NCBI RefSeq assembly: GCF_900109775.1
Contig: NZ_FOAX01000003.1
Span: 124,001-188,000 of the forward strand
Length of the DNA stretch: 64,000 nt
Direction of reading: 5' to 3'
From: Pseudoxanthomonas sp. GM95
GTDB lineage: Bacteria; Pseudomonadota; Gammaproteobacteria; Xanthomonadales; Xanthomonadaceae
Position 1 is the stretch's first letter, and every line of letters begins with the position of its first letter. Positions 33,202 through 42,181 of this stretch are shown here, one piece after another. The notes below the pieces were generated by a model that was not told the origin of the DNA, made no database searches, and saw only the letters and a list, made by a program, of their open reading frames with translations. Made by a program: the position numbers and the translations under genes.

Positions 33202-34119
33202 ATGTCTCTATTGGCAATGTTTAAATCAGTGGGGCCAACTGGCTTTGGGTATGGATCAACGGCAGAGACTGTCACCAAGGGGATTTCGCTTAAGGGACAA
33301 ACAATTTTGGTGACTGGCTGCAACTCAGGCATCGGTGCAGAGACATGCCGGGTGCTGGCTCTTCGAGGTGCCGTGGTGTTAGGAGCGGCACGTACCCAGA
33401 AGAAAGCGGAGGCGGCCTGTGCTCGCTTTCCAGGCAGTGCCATTGGCTATGCCTGCGAGCTATCTGATCCCACCTCAGTGAGGGATTGCGTCGAGGCAAT
33501 CAAGATGGACAAGCGCAGGCTTGACGCCATCATTTGCAACGCAGGAATCATGATGCTGCCGAAGCTCGAGAAGTCCAACGGATACGAACTTCAGTTCTTT
33601 ACCAACCACATCGGACATTTCATGCTGGTAACGGGCCTGCTGGAACAGCTCACTGAAAGGGCGCGAGTGGTAATGATCAGTAGCGACTTGCACGCCCGCG
33701 CTCCAGTTGGCGCAATCGATTTTGACAACCTCTCTGGTGAGAAGGGGTATCAGCCGCTGACGGCTTATGGACAGTCCAAAATGGCCAATATGCTTTTTGC
33801 GAAAGAGCTGCAACGTCGCTTTTCAGGTACTGCAAAAGTGGCATATGCCGTTCATCCCGGGGTAGTTGACACCAACCTTGCACGTAACATGGGGCCGATT
33901 GTGAGCGTGCTAGTGAAAGCGATTGGCCCTCTCTTTCTGAAGTCGGTTGGTGAAGGCGCTGCAACTGGGGTGTTTGCAGCCGTGAGCCCGAAAGCATCGC
34001 GTTTGGGGGGCACCTACCTCGCCGACTCAAATGTCACGAGGCCACGCCTCGACGTTGAGAATCCTGAAATCGCCGGCAGACTGTGGGCAGAATCGGAAAA
34101 GATCGTCCGCTCGCTCTGA
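33202..34119 (+). CDS. SDR-family oxidoreductase (retinol dehydrogenase-like)
   Basis: A 305-residue SDR. LVTGCNSGIGAETCRVLA is the cofactor loop, CNAGIM the usual NNAG equivalent, and YGQSKMANMLFAKE the catalytic YxxxK. AGGAGA precedes ATG at 33202. It is the last gene of the AT-richer MarR cluster, separated from the SIP-like gene by about 145 bases without an obvious terminator. Relatives in this branch (WW-oxidoreductase/RDH type) reduce lipophilic carbonyls; the substrate is unknown. Confidence 0.82.
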   Translation: MSLLAMFKSVGPTGFGYGSTAETVTKGISLKGQTILVTGCNSGIGAETCRVLALRGAVVLGAARTQKKAEAACARFPGSAIGYACELSDPTSVRDCVEAIKMDKRRLDAIICNAGIMMLPKLEKSNGYELQFFTNHIGHFMLVTGLLEQLTERARVVMISSDLHARAPVGAIDFDNLSGEKGYQPLTAYGQSKMANMLFAKELQRRFSGTAKVAYAVHPGVVDTNLARNMGPIVSVLVKAIGPLFLKSVGEGAATGVFAAVSPKASRLGGTYLADSNVTRPRLDVENPEIAGRLWAESEKIVRSL

Positions 34120-34211
34120 ATCTCAGAATATGCGTGCGTGTCGGATTGAACACGGTGCTCCCACCGTCCGCTTATGGCCGCAAGTAGCCACCAGATCCGT
34201 CTTGGCAAAGA

Positions 34212-34247
34212 TCAAAAGAAAAAGGCCCGGTCTGCACCGGGCCTTTC
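34212..34247 (-). terminator. Intrinsic terminator of maeB
   Basis: On the minus strand AAAGGCCCGG-TGCAGA-CCGGGCCTTT is followed by TTCTTTTGAT. It is convergent with the SDR gene and may serve both. Confidence 0.8.
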
Positions 34248-34280
34248 TCGTGACACAGGAAACAAGCGGACGCCTTAGCC

Positions 34281-36572
34281 TCAGCCTTCGCTCTTCTCCG
34301 CCAGCTGCCCGCGGATCTGTGCGTCGACGGCGGCAATGGCGGTCATGTTGAGCACGCGGCGCGGGGTGGCGCTGCTGGTGAGGATATGCACCGGCTTGGA
34401 GACGCCCATCAGGATCGGACCGATTGCCACGCCGTCGGTGAACACGCGCACCAGGTTGTAGGCGATGTTGGCCGCTTCCAGGTTGGGCAGCACGAACAGG
34501 TTCGCGCGGCCCTTGAGCGTGCTGTTGGGCATGATCTGCCTGCGCAGCGCCTCGTCCCACGCGGTGTCGCCCTGCATTTCGCCATCGACGTTGAGGTCGG
34601 GCTTGCGCTGCAGCAGCAGCTCGCGCACGCGGCGCATCTTCAGCGCGTCCTTGGAATCATGGCTGCCGAAGTTGGAATGCGACAGCAGCGCGATCTTCGG
34701 CTCGATGCCGAACAGCTTCAGGCGATACGCCGCCTGCAGCGTGGCCTCGGCGATCTGCTCGGCGCTGGGGTCTTCGTGCACGTGGGTGTCGACGAAGAAG
34801 AACGCGCCCTGCTGGTTGATCACGCCGGTCATGGCCGAGGTCGAGCTGACCTTGGGTTCCAGTGGGATCACGCTGCGCGCATAGCCCAGCTTCTTGTGGA
34901 AGCGGCCGACGATGCCGGTCAGCATCGCGTCGGCTTCGCCACGCGCAACCATCACCGCGGCGATCAGGGTCGGACGCGAGCGCATCAGCTCCTTGGCCGC
35001 GGCCACGGTGACGCCCTTGCGCTCGGTCAGCGCGTGGTAGGTCTGCCAGTACTCGTTGAAACGCGGGTCGTCATGGATGTTGGTGACTTCGTAGTGCTCG
35101 CCGGCGGTCAGGCGCAGGCCCATGCGCGCGATGCGCTGCTCGATCACGTCCGGGCGGCCGATCAGGATCGGGAAGGCCACGCCTTCGTCGACCACGGTCT
35201 GCACCGCGCGCAGCACCACTTCTTCCTCGCCTTCGGCATAGACCACGCGCTTGCGGTCCTTGCGCGCCTGGTCGTAGACCGGCTTCATCATCAGGCTGGT
35301 GCGGTAGACGAACTGGCTCAGCGTCTCGCGGTACGCCTCCATGTCCTCGATCGGGCGCTCGGCGATGCCCGAGTCCATCGCCGCCTGGGCCACGGCCGAG
35401 GACAGCTCCACCAGCAGGCGTGGGTCGAGCGGACGCGGGATCAAGTATTCCGGGCCGAAGCTCGGGGTCTCGCCGCCGTAAGCCGCTCCCAGATCCGAGG
35501 CTTCACGACGCGCAAGCGCGGCGATCGCCTTGACGCAGGCGACCTTCATCGCCTCGTTGATGCCGGTGGCGCCGCAGTCCAGCGCGCCGCGGAACAGGTA
35601 GGGGAAGCACAGGACGTTGTTGATCTGGTTGGCGTAGTCCGAGCGCCCCGTGCCGATGATCGCGTCCGCGCGTGCGGCCTTGGCGTCCTCGGGCATGATT
35701 TCCGGGTTCGGGTTCGCCAGGGCGAAGATGATCGGCTGGGCCGCCATCGACTTGACCATCTCGGAGGTCAGGATGCCCGGGGCCGACAGGCCCAGGAAGA
35801 TGTCCGCGCCTTCGACGATTTCAGCCAGCGTGCGCTTGTCGGTATCGCGCGCGTAGCGCTGCTTGTCCGGGTCAAGATCGGTACGGCCGGTGTGGATCAC
35901 GCCGTCGCGGTCCAAAGCCAGGATGTTCTCGGGCTTCAGGCCCAGCGAGACCAGCATGTTGACGCAGGAGATGCCCGCCGCGCCCATGCCGGTGGTGGCC
36001 AGCTTGACGTCCTCGATCTTCTTGCCGGTGACGAGCATCGCGTTGATGACCGCCGCGCCGACGATGATCGCGGTGCCGTGCTGGTCGTCATGGAACACCG
36101 GGATGTTCATCTTCTCGCGCAACGCGCGTTCGACGATGAAACACTCCGGCGCCTTGATGTCCTCCAGGTTGATGCCGCCGAAGGACGGCTCCAGCGAGGC
36201 GATGATCTCGACCAGCTTGTGCGGGTCCTTCTCGTTGATCTCGATGTCGAACACATCGATACCGGCGAACTTCTGGAACAGCACGCCCTTGCCTTCCATC
36301 ACCGGCTTGGAGGCCAGCGGGCCGATGTCGCCCAGGCCCAGCACCGCGGTGCCGTTGGTGATCACCGCCACCAGGTTGCCGCGCGCGGTGTACTTGCTGG
36401 CGGCCTTGGGATCGGCGGCGATTTCCTCGCACGCATAGGCCACGCCCGGCGAATACGCCAGGGCCAGGTCGCGCTGGGTGATCATCGGCTTGGTCGCGGT
36501 GACCTTGATCTTTCCCGGCGGATGCTGGCTGTGGTAGTCCAGGGCGGCTTGTTTGAATTCTTCTTTGGACAT
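34281..36572 (-). CDS. maeB: NADP-dependent malic enzyme, MaeB type
   Basis: A 763-residue two-domain protein. The N-terminal malic enzyme half (about 1-425) has [12 protein letters not shown], the catalytic region [14 protein letters not shown] and the NAD(P) loop [10 protein letters not shown]. The C-terminal half (about 430-763) is a phosphotransacetylase-like domain ([13 protein letters not shown]..., [10 protein letters not shown]) that is usually regulatory, binding acetyl-CoA. It converts malate to pyruvate, CO2 and NADPH in the cytosol. The neighbouring dctA and DctB-like kinase fit a C4-dicarboxylate theme. Length is typical for MaeB. Confidence 0.95.
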   Translation of the reverse strand: MSKEEFKQAALDYHSQHPPGKIKVTATKPMITQRDLALAYSPGVAYACEEIAADPKAASKYTARGNLVAVITNGTAVLGLGDIGPLASKPVMEGKGVLFQKFAGIDVFDIEINEKDPHKLVEIIASLEPSFGGINLEDIKAPECFIVERALREKMNIPVFHDDQHGTAIIVGAAVINAMLVTGKKIEDVKLATTGMGAAGISCVNMLVSLGLKPENILALDRDGVIHTGRTDLDPDKQRYARDTDKRTLAEIVEGADIFLGLSAPGILTSEMVKSMAAQPIIFALANPNPEIMPEDAKAARADAIIGTGRSDYANQINNVLCFPYLFRGALDCGATGINEAMKVACVKAIAALARREASDLGAAYGGETPSFGPEYLIPRPLDPRLLVELSSAVAQAAMDSGIAERPIEDMEAYRETLSQFVYRTSLMMKPVYDQARKDRKRVVYAEGEEEVVLRAVQTVVDEGVAFPILIGRPDVIEQRIARMGLRLTAGEHYEVTNIHDDPRFNEYWQTYHALTERKGVTVAAAKELMRSRPTLIAAVMVARGEADAMLTGIVGRFHKKLGYARSVIPLEPKVSSTSAMTGVINQQGAFFFVDTHVHEDPSAEQIAEATLQAAYRLKLFGIEPKIALLSHSNFGSHDSKDALKMRRVRELLLQRKPDLNVDGEMQGDTAWDEALRRQIMPNSTLKGRANLFVLPNLEAANIAYNLVRVFTDGVAIGPILMGVSKPVHILTSSATPRRVLNMTAIAAVDAQIRGQLAEKSEG

Positions 36573-36726
36573 CGGCGTCTTGGGCGTCTTGGGAAGCAGG
36601 CGAGGGACCGGATTCTAACGCCGCGTTCCTGACCGGGCCGGCAGCAGGCCTGCGTTCCTCCCATCCAGCGGGAGGCGGTCATCAGGGGCATCACTCCATG
36701 CGCGATGCGCATGGCCGGGAGTGAAA

Positions 36727-36752
36727 GAGGCCGGGCTGTTGGGCCCGGCCTC
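36727..36752 (-). terminator. Intrinsic terminator of dctA
   Basis: GAGGCCGGGC and GCCCGGCCTC arms around a 6-base loop, followed on the minus strand by TTTCACT, about 25 bases after the dctA stop. Confidence 0.75.
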
Positions 36753-36776
36753 GTCGTTCAGTGGCGTGGCCGTGGA

Positions 36777-38099
36777 TCAGGCCGGATTGGGCAGGCGGTC
36801 CGGATCTTCGACCAGCTTGCCGTCCAGCGCGGCGTTGAGCTTGTCGCGGTCCAGCGCGTTCTCCCAGCGCGAGACCACGATGGTGGCCACGGCATTGCCG
36901 GTGAAGTTGGTCAGCGAGCGGCACTCGGACATGAAGCGGTCCACGCCCAGGATCAGCGCCATGCCGGCGACCGGCACTTCCGGCACCACCGACAGCGTGG
37001 CGGCCAGGGTGATGAAGCCCGCGCCGGTGACGCCGGCGGCGCCCTTGGAGCTGAGCATCGCCACCAGCAGCAGCGTGATCTGGTGGCCCAGGGTCAGCTC
37101 GGTGTTGGTCGCCTGGGCGATGAACAGCGCCGCCAGGGTCATGTAGATGTTGGTGCCGTCCAGGTTGAACGAGTAGCCGGTCGGCACGACCAGGCCCACC
37201 ACCGACTTCTTGCAGCCGGCCTGCTCCATCTTCTCCATCAGCGAGGGCAGCGCCGACTCGGACGAGGAGGTGCCCAGCACCAGCAGCAGCTCGGCCTTCA
37301 GGTAGCGGATCAGCTTGAGGATCGAGAACCCGCACAGGCGCGCCACGATGCCCAGGATCACCAGCACGAACAGCAGCGAGGTGAGGTAGAAGCTGCCCAC
37401 CAGCCAGGCCAGGTTGGTCAGCACTTCCAGGCCGTATTTGCCGATGGTGAAGGCGATCGCACCGAAGGCACCGATCGGGGCGGCCTTCATCAGGATGTGG
37501 ACCAGGCGGAACACCGGGGTGACCAGCGCGTTGAGGAAGTCCACGACCGGCTTGCCGCGCTCACCCACCATCGCCAGCGCGATGCCGAACAGCACCGCCA
37601 CGAACAGCACCTGCAGGATGTTGTCGCCCACGAACGGGCTGATCAACGTCTTAGGGATGATGTCCATCAGGAAGCCGGTGACGGTCATGTCGTGCGTCTT
37701 GGACACGTACTCGTCGACCTTGCTGTGGTCCAGGTCGGCCACGTTGACGTTCATGCCCGCGCCGGGCTGCACGACGTGCGCCACCACCATGCCGACCACC
37801 AGGGCCAGCGTGGAGAAGAACAGGAAGTAGATCATCGCCTTGCCGAACACCCGGCCCACGCTCTTGAGCTGGGTCATGCCGGCGATGCCGGTGACGATGG
37901 TCAGGAAGATCACCGGGCCGATGATCATCTTCACCAGCTTGACGAACGCATCGCCCAGCGGCTTGAGCGATTCGCCCAGCTTGGGGTCGAAGTAGCCGAC
38001 CAGCACGCCGATGACGATGGCCACGATCACCTGGAAGTACAGGTGCCGGTAGAACGGAAGCGGTTTGGCGGGCGACAGGCCCGAACTGGGAACGTGCAT
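36777..38099 (-). CDS. dctA: C4-dicarboxylate:cation symporter DctA
   Basis: A 440-residue DAACS-family transporter (full length for DctA). Typical blocks are [37 protein letters not shown], the serine-rich re-entrant loop [39 protein letters not shown] and [14 protein letters not shown]. It imports succinate, fumarate and malate with Na+ or H+ across the inner membrane. It is divergent from the DctB-like hybrid kinase at 38.4 kb, which very likely controls it, and upstream of maeB on the same strand but separated by a terminator. Confidence 0.95.
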   Translation of the reverse strand: MHVPSSGLSPAKPLPFYRHLYFQVIVAIVIGVLVGYFDPKLGESLKPLGDAFVKLVKMIIGPVIFLTIVTGIAGMTQLKSVGRVFGKAMIYFLFFSTLALVVGMVVAHVVQPGAGMNVNVADLDHSKVDEYVSKTHDMTVTGFLMDIIPKTLISPFVGDNILQVLFVAVLFGIALAMVGERGKPVVDFLNALVTPVFRLVHILMKAAPIGAFGAIAFTIGKYGLEVLTNLAWLVGSFYLTSLLFVLVILGIVARLCGFSILKLIRYLKAELLLVLGTSSSESALPSLMEKMEQAGCKKSVVGLVVPTGYSFNLDGTNIYMTLAALFIAQATNTELTLGHQITLLLVAMLSSKGAAGVTGAGFITLAATLSVVPEVPVAGMALILGVDRFMSECRSLTNFTGNAVATIVVSRWENALDRDKLNAALDGKLVEDPDRLPNPA

Positions 38100-38271
38100 C
38101 TTCGGTGGACTCCCTGGTGATCTGGACGCAGGCGCAGGCGGGACAGCCTTCCCTACGGAACGTGGCGCAAAGTAGCCCCTGGGCCGGCCAACGCCGATAG
38201 CACATTGGTACTAGGGCGTTGCCGGGGCGTGACGATGGCGCCCTTCCCACTTCGCGGGACCGCGCCGCTGG

Positions 38272-38334
38272 GGGAGCCGCTTCAGCGGCGTGAGGCTCGA
38301 CCGGGAAGGTCTCATCGCCGCTGAAGCGGCTCCC
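38272..38334. repeat. REP-like inverted repeat, copy 1
   Basis: Perfect 19-base arms at 38272-38290 and 38316-38334 (GGGAGCCGCTTCAGCGGCG and complement), within the dctA/kinase divergent region. It is the same family as elements at 41.07 and 44.32 kb. Confidence 0.8.
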
Positions 38335-38408
38335 ACAAGGACGTTGCTGGCCGCGCGAGCCGGGTATGCGACCATGCCGCGCCCGTCCCCTCGCCTTCGC
38401 TCGCGCGC

Positions 38409-41048
38409 ATGTCTCCCCGCCTGATCCGCATTGCCGGCTGGTCGCTGCTGGCGGCCCTGATCACCATCACCGCCATCACCGGCGGCGTGCTCGCGCGCAA
38501 CGCGACCCTGGCCAATGAGCAGCGGGCGCTGGAAGACCAGCTGCACCTGCGCGCGCAGTCGCTGCAGCGCCTGGTCGAGCGTTACCGCGTGCTGCCCACC
38601 GTGCTGGCGCTGGACCCGGAACTGCGCGCGGCCCTGCAGCGCGACCCGGCCGGCCTGGATGTCGATGCGCTCAACCACAAGCTGGTGGTCGCCAACGGCG
38701 CCACCCATGTCTCCACGCTGACCCTGATCGACCACAACGGGCTGGCCATCGCGGCCAGCAACTGGGACGAGCCAGCCAGCAATGTCGGCCAGAACTACGC
38801 CTTCCGCCCGTATTTCCGCGATGCGATGCGCGATGGCTCGGCCACCTTCTACGCTATCGGCGTGACCACCAACGTGGCCGGGTATTTCATCTCCGAAGCC
38901 ATTCGCGACGCGCAGGGCCGCAAGCTGGGCGTGGTGGTGGTCAAGATCACCCTGGACACGCTGCAGACCGAATGGCGCGAGAGCCGCGACCTGCTGCTGC
39001 TCAGCGACGTACATGACATCGTGTTCCTGGCCAGCGCACCGCACTGGCGCTACAGCGAACTGCGCCCACTGACCGCGCGCGACGAGCAGGACCTGCGCGA
39101 CACGCGCCAGTACGCCGGCCAGGCGCTGCATCTGGCGCGCATGCAGGCCGTCGATACGCTCGACGATGGCGATCGGCGCGTGCAGCTGCGCAACCCCAGC
39201 GCGCGTGGCCTGTGGCTGTGGAAATCGCTGCCGCTGAGCGAGCCGCACTGGACCCTGCACGCGCTGCGCCGCGATCGCAGCACCGCCGCCGGCTGGAGCG
39301 CGGCTGCGGTGGTGGTGGCGTGTTGGCTGCCGGTGATCCTGCTGGGTCTGTTCGTGCGCCAGCGCACGCGCCTGGCCGAACACCGCCGCCGCAGCCGCGA
39401 GGAACTCGAGCGCATGGTCGCCCACCATGCCGAGGCTTTGCGCTCGGCGCAGGACGGCCTGGTGGATGCCGCGCGCGCGGCCGCCTCAGGCCAGGGATCC
39501 AGCCTGGAGCACCTGCCGCAAGGCGTGAGCGTGGTCGATGCGCAGCTGCGCCTGGTGGCGTGGAATGCGCGCTACCAGGAGATGTTCCAGTTCCCCAACG
39601 ACCTGATGCAGGTCGGCCGGCCGATCGAGGATTTCTTCCGTCACAACGCGCGCAAGGGCTGGCTCGGCCCGGGCCAGGTGGAAGAAGCGATCCAGCGCCG
39701 CCTGGACCACCTGCGCAGCGGCGGCGCGCACATGCACGAGCGCGAGCTGCCCAACGGCACCGTGCTGGAGATCCGCGGGAACCCGATGCCCGATGGCGGC
39801 TTCGTCACCAGCTTCGCCGACATCACCACCTACGTTGCTGCCGCGCGCGACCTGCGCACGCTGGCCAGCACGCTGGAGCGGCGTGTGGAAGACAGCACCG
39901 CCGATCTGCGCGCGGCCACCGTGCGCGCGGAGAACGCCAACCGCTACAAGGCGCGCTTCGTCGCCGCCGCCGTGCACGACCTGCTGCAGCCGCTCAACGC
40001 CGCGCGCATGTTCCTGGGCGTGCTGCGCGGCAAACTGGATGACGGCGAGACCCGTGATCTGATGCAGCGTGCGCAGACCGCGCTGTCGGCGCAGGACGAC
40101 CTGCTGGCCAGCATGCTGGAGGTCTCGCGCCTGGAGGCCGGCGTGCTGCAGCCGCGTATCGAGGACATCGCGCTGGGGCCGCTGTTGAATGAACTGGCCG
40201 CGCAGTTCGGCATCCTTGCCCAGGCGCAGGGCCTGACGCTGACCGCGGTGCCGACCCGCACCCGGGTGCATACCGATCCGGGCCTGCTGCGCCGGGTGCT
40301 GCAGAACTTCCTCTCCAACGCGCTGCACAACACGCCGCGCGGACGCGTCCTGCTCGGCTGCCGGCGCGTGTCGGGCGCAGTGCGCGTGGAGGTCTGGGAT
40401 ACCGGCGTGGGCATTCCGGAAAACAAGCGCGGCGCGATCTTCGAGGAGTTCGAGCGGCTGGATAACGGCATCCGCCACGATCGTCGTAGTGCCGGACTAG
40501 GGCTGTCGATCGTCGAGCGCACCGCGCGCCTGCTGGAGCATCCGCTGGACCTGCGCTCGTGGCCGGGGCGCGGCAGCGTGTTCTCGATCACCGTGCCGCT
40601 GGCGACCGAGACCGCGCCCTCCGCTCCCGTGGTCGCGACAGCGCCTGCCACCGCCGCGCCGTTGCCGCTACAGGGCACGCAGGTCTGGTGCGTGGACGAC
40701 GATGCGGCCACGCGCGAGGCGATGACGGTCTTGCTGGGCAGCTGGGGCTGCAGCGTGCAGGTGGCCCACGACGTGGCCAGCCTGACCGCGCTGGCTGAAC
40801 AGCCCGCGCCGGATCTGGTGCTGCTGGACCTGCAGCTGGGCCAGGAACACGGCCCCAGCCTGCTCGAACGCCTGACCACGCACTGGACCCAGCCACCGCC
40901 GGTGGTGGTGATCTCCGGCCAGGCCGATCGCGCCACGCGCGAACAGGCCGCGGAAGCCGGCTACGGCTTCCTCGCCAAACCGGTCGCGCCGGCCGCGTTG
41001 CGCGCGGTGGTGACCCAGCGCCTGATGGCGACGGGCCGCTTGAACTAG
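38409..41048 (+). CDS. Hybrid histidine kinase with DctB-like sensor domain
   Basis: An 879-residue membrane hybrid kinase. Two membrane helices (about 7-30 and 297-318) flank a periplasmic double-Cache domain with the DctB signature AASNWDE...VGQNYAFRPYF...GVTTNVAGYFIS, which in DctB binds C4-dicarboxylates. A PAS domain follows (about 360-480), then HisKA with VHDLLQPLN (His about 522), HATPase with GLGLSIVERTARLL, and a C-terminal receiver with DLVLLDLQLG (Asp about 807). It is divergent from dctA and convergent with a NarL-type regulator. Unlike classical DctB/DctD there is no sigma54 activator nearby. A C4-dicarboxylate sensor role is strongly suggested. Confidence 0.88.
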   Translation: MSPRLIRIAGWSLLAALITITAITGGVLARNATLANEQRALEDQLHLRAQSLQRLVERYRVLPTVLALDPELRAALQRDPAGLDVDALNHKLVVANGATHVSTLTLIDHNGLAIAASNWDEPASNVGQNYAFRPYFRDAMRDGSATFYAIGVTTNVAGYFISEAIRDAQGRKLGVVVVKITLDTLQTEWRESRDLLLLSDVHDIVFLASAPHWRYSELRPLTARDEQDLRDTRQYAGQALHLARMQAVDTLDDGDRRVQLRNPSARGLWLWKSLPLSEPHWTLHALRRDRSTAAGWSAAAVVVACWLPVILLGLFVRQRTRLAEHRRRSREELERMVAHHAEALRSAQDGLVDAARAAASGQGSSLEHLPQGVSVVDAQLRLVAWNARYQEMFQFPNDLMQVGRPIEDFFRHNARKGWLGPGQVEEAIQRRLDHLRSGGAHMHERELPNGTVLEIRGNPMPDGGFVTSFADITTYVAAARDLRTLASTLERRVEDSTADLRAATVRAENANRYKARFVAAAVHDLLQPLNAARMFLGVLRGKLDDGETRDLMQRAQTALSAQDDLLASMLEVSRLEAGVLQPRIEDIALGPLLNELAAQFGILAQAQGLTLTAVPTRTRVHTDPGLLRRVLQNFLSNALHNTPRGRVLLGCRRVSGAVRVEVWDTGVGIPENKRGAIFEEFERLDNGIRHDRRSAGLGLSIVERTARLLEHPLDLRSWPGRGSVFSITVPLATETAPSAPVVATAPATAAPLPLQGTQVWCVDDDAATREAMTVLLGSWGCSVQVAHDVASLTALAEQPAPDLVLLDLQLGQEHGPSLLERLTTHWTQPPPVVVISGQADRATREQAAEAGYGFLAKPVAPAALRAVVTQRLMATGRLN

Positions 41049-41070
41049 CGGGCTTTTTGGACGCTGCACT

Positions 41071-41140
41071 TGTGGGGCTGATTCAGCAGCGATGGGCCTT
41101 CATCGGGAACGCTTCATCGCGGTCGAAGCAGCTCCCACAA
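41071..41140. repeat. REP-like inverted repeat, copy 2 (degenerate)
   Basis: TGTGGGGCTGATTCAGCAGC near 41071 and GAAGCAGCTCCCACA near 41125 are imperfect arms of the same element seen at 38.27 and 44.32 kb, here between two convergent genes. Confidence 0.65.
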
Positions 41141-41151
41141 CACCACCGCCA

Positions 41152-41811
41152 TCAAGGCAACGCGTCATCCGACGCCGGCACGTCATCCAGCTCCAGCGAA
41201 CGCACCATCACCGCGGCCTGCGTGCGCGAGCGACAGTTGAGCTTGGACAGTACCGCGCCGACGTGGATCTTGACCGTATTCTCGGCCAGGCCCAGTGCGG
41301 CGGCGATCTGCTTGTTGAGCAGGCCTTCGGCCAGCAGCATCAGCACGCGGAACTGCTGCGGGGTGAGCTGGGCGAAACGCGCGGCTAGCTGCGCGTCTTC
41401 TTCCGAACGCGCGGCGGTCAACGGCGGGAACCAGGTGCCGCCGGCCAGTACCGTCTCCACCGCCTCGCCGATCGCATCGACCTGCGAGGATTTTGGAATG
41501 AAGCCGGCCGCGCCGAACTGCTGCGCGCGGCGGATCACGCGCGGATCGTCGTTGGAAGAAATCACCACCACCGGCAGGTCCGGGCGCTCGCCGCGCAGCA
41601 GGGCCAGCGCCGACAGGCCGCGCGCGCCAGGCATGGCCAGATCCAGCAGCACCAAGGCCACCTCCGGGTGTGCCTCCAGGGCCGCGCCCAGGGTCGAGAC
41701 GCTGGACGCTTCGGCCGCCACGACGCCGGGAAACCGCGTGCTCAGCGCATGCAGCACCGCGGCACGGAACAGCGGGTGGTCATCGGCGACAAGGAGGGTG
41801 GGCGGCGTCAT
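41152..41811 (-). CDS. NarL/LuxR-type response regulator
   Basis: A 219-residue regulator: receiver domain (LLVADDHPLFRAAVLHAL, phospho-acceptor in LVLLDLAMPGA near Asp58, Lys in FIPKSSQ), then a LuxR helix-turn-helix (LTPQQFRVLMLLAEGLLNKQIAAALG ... TVKIHVGAVLSKL). It lies tail to tail with the DctB-like hybrid kinase and is the probable partner. ATG at 41811 is used; a GTG four bases upstream in frame would add two residues. Targets may include dctA. Confidence 0.88.
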   Translation of the reverse strand: MTPPTLLVADDHPLFRAAVLHALSTRFPGVVAAEASSVSTLGAALEAHPEVALVLLDLAMPGARGLSALALLRGERPDLPVVVISSNDDPRVIRRAQQFGAAGFIPKSSQVDAIGEAVETVLAGGTWFPPLTAARSEEDAQLAARFAQLTPQQFRVLMLLAEGLLNKQIAAALGLAENTVKIHVGAVLSKLNCRSRTQAAVMVRSLELDDVPASDDALP

Positions 41812-42181
41812 CGGCACAGTCTAGGACAGCCCGGGCGAAGCCGCCTCGCCGCCGCCCGGATGGCGGCCCTGTCAGGCGCGGGTTGCGCAAAGCGCGCGCA
41901 AATGTGGCGCTGGGTCACACCTTGCAATTTCGTCAATAACGCGTCAAAACAGCCGCCCTTTGCGAGGCACGTCGTGGCCATTTTTTCACCACGCCAGGCA
42001 CCCCCAGACCAAGCGGGATCTGGCGAACACCCCGGCCGCGTCTTGTAAAAAACCCATAAAGCGCTTTTGTCCGAAACACGCGACACATCATGCGCTTGTC
42101 ATGAAGTGTTCATGGAAAAGTTGTAGGCGAAAAACAGGTGTGGCTACTCTCGACCTTCCCCCACCACGGAAGTCGGGTTGC
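41812..42181. other. Intergenic region upstream of opgB
   Basis: About 370 bases between the divergent response regulator and opgB. I see no gene and no unambiguous promoter or terminator. The part around 41920-42130 is AT-richer and probably holds the opgB promoter. Confidence 0.5.

Noticed and set aside
34386..36632. 748-residue plus-strand open frame
   Set aside because: Antisense shadow of maeB with no family motifs.
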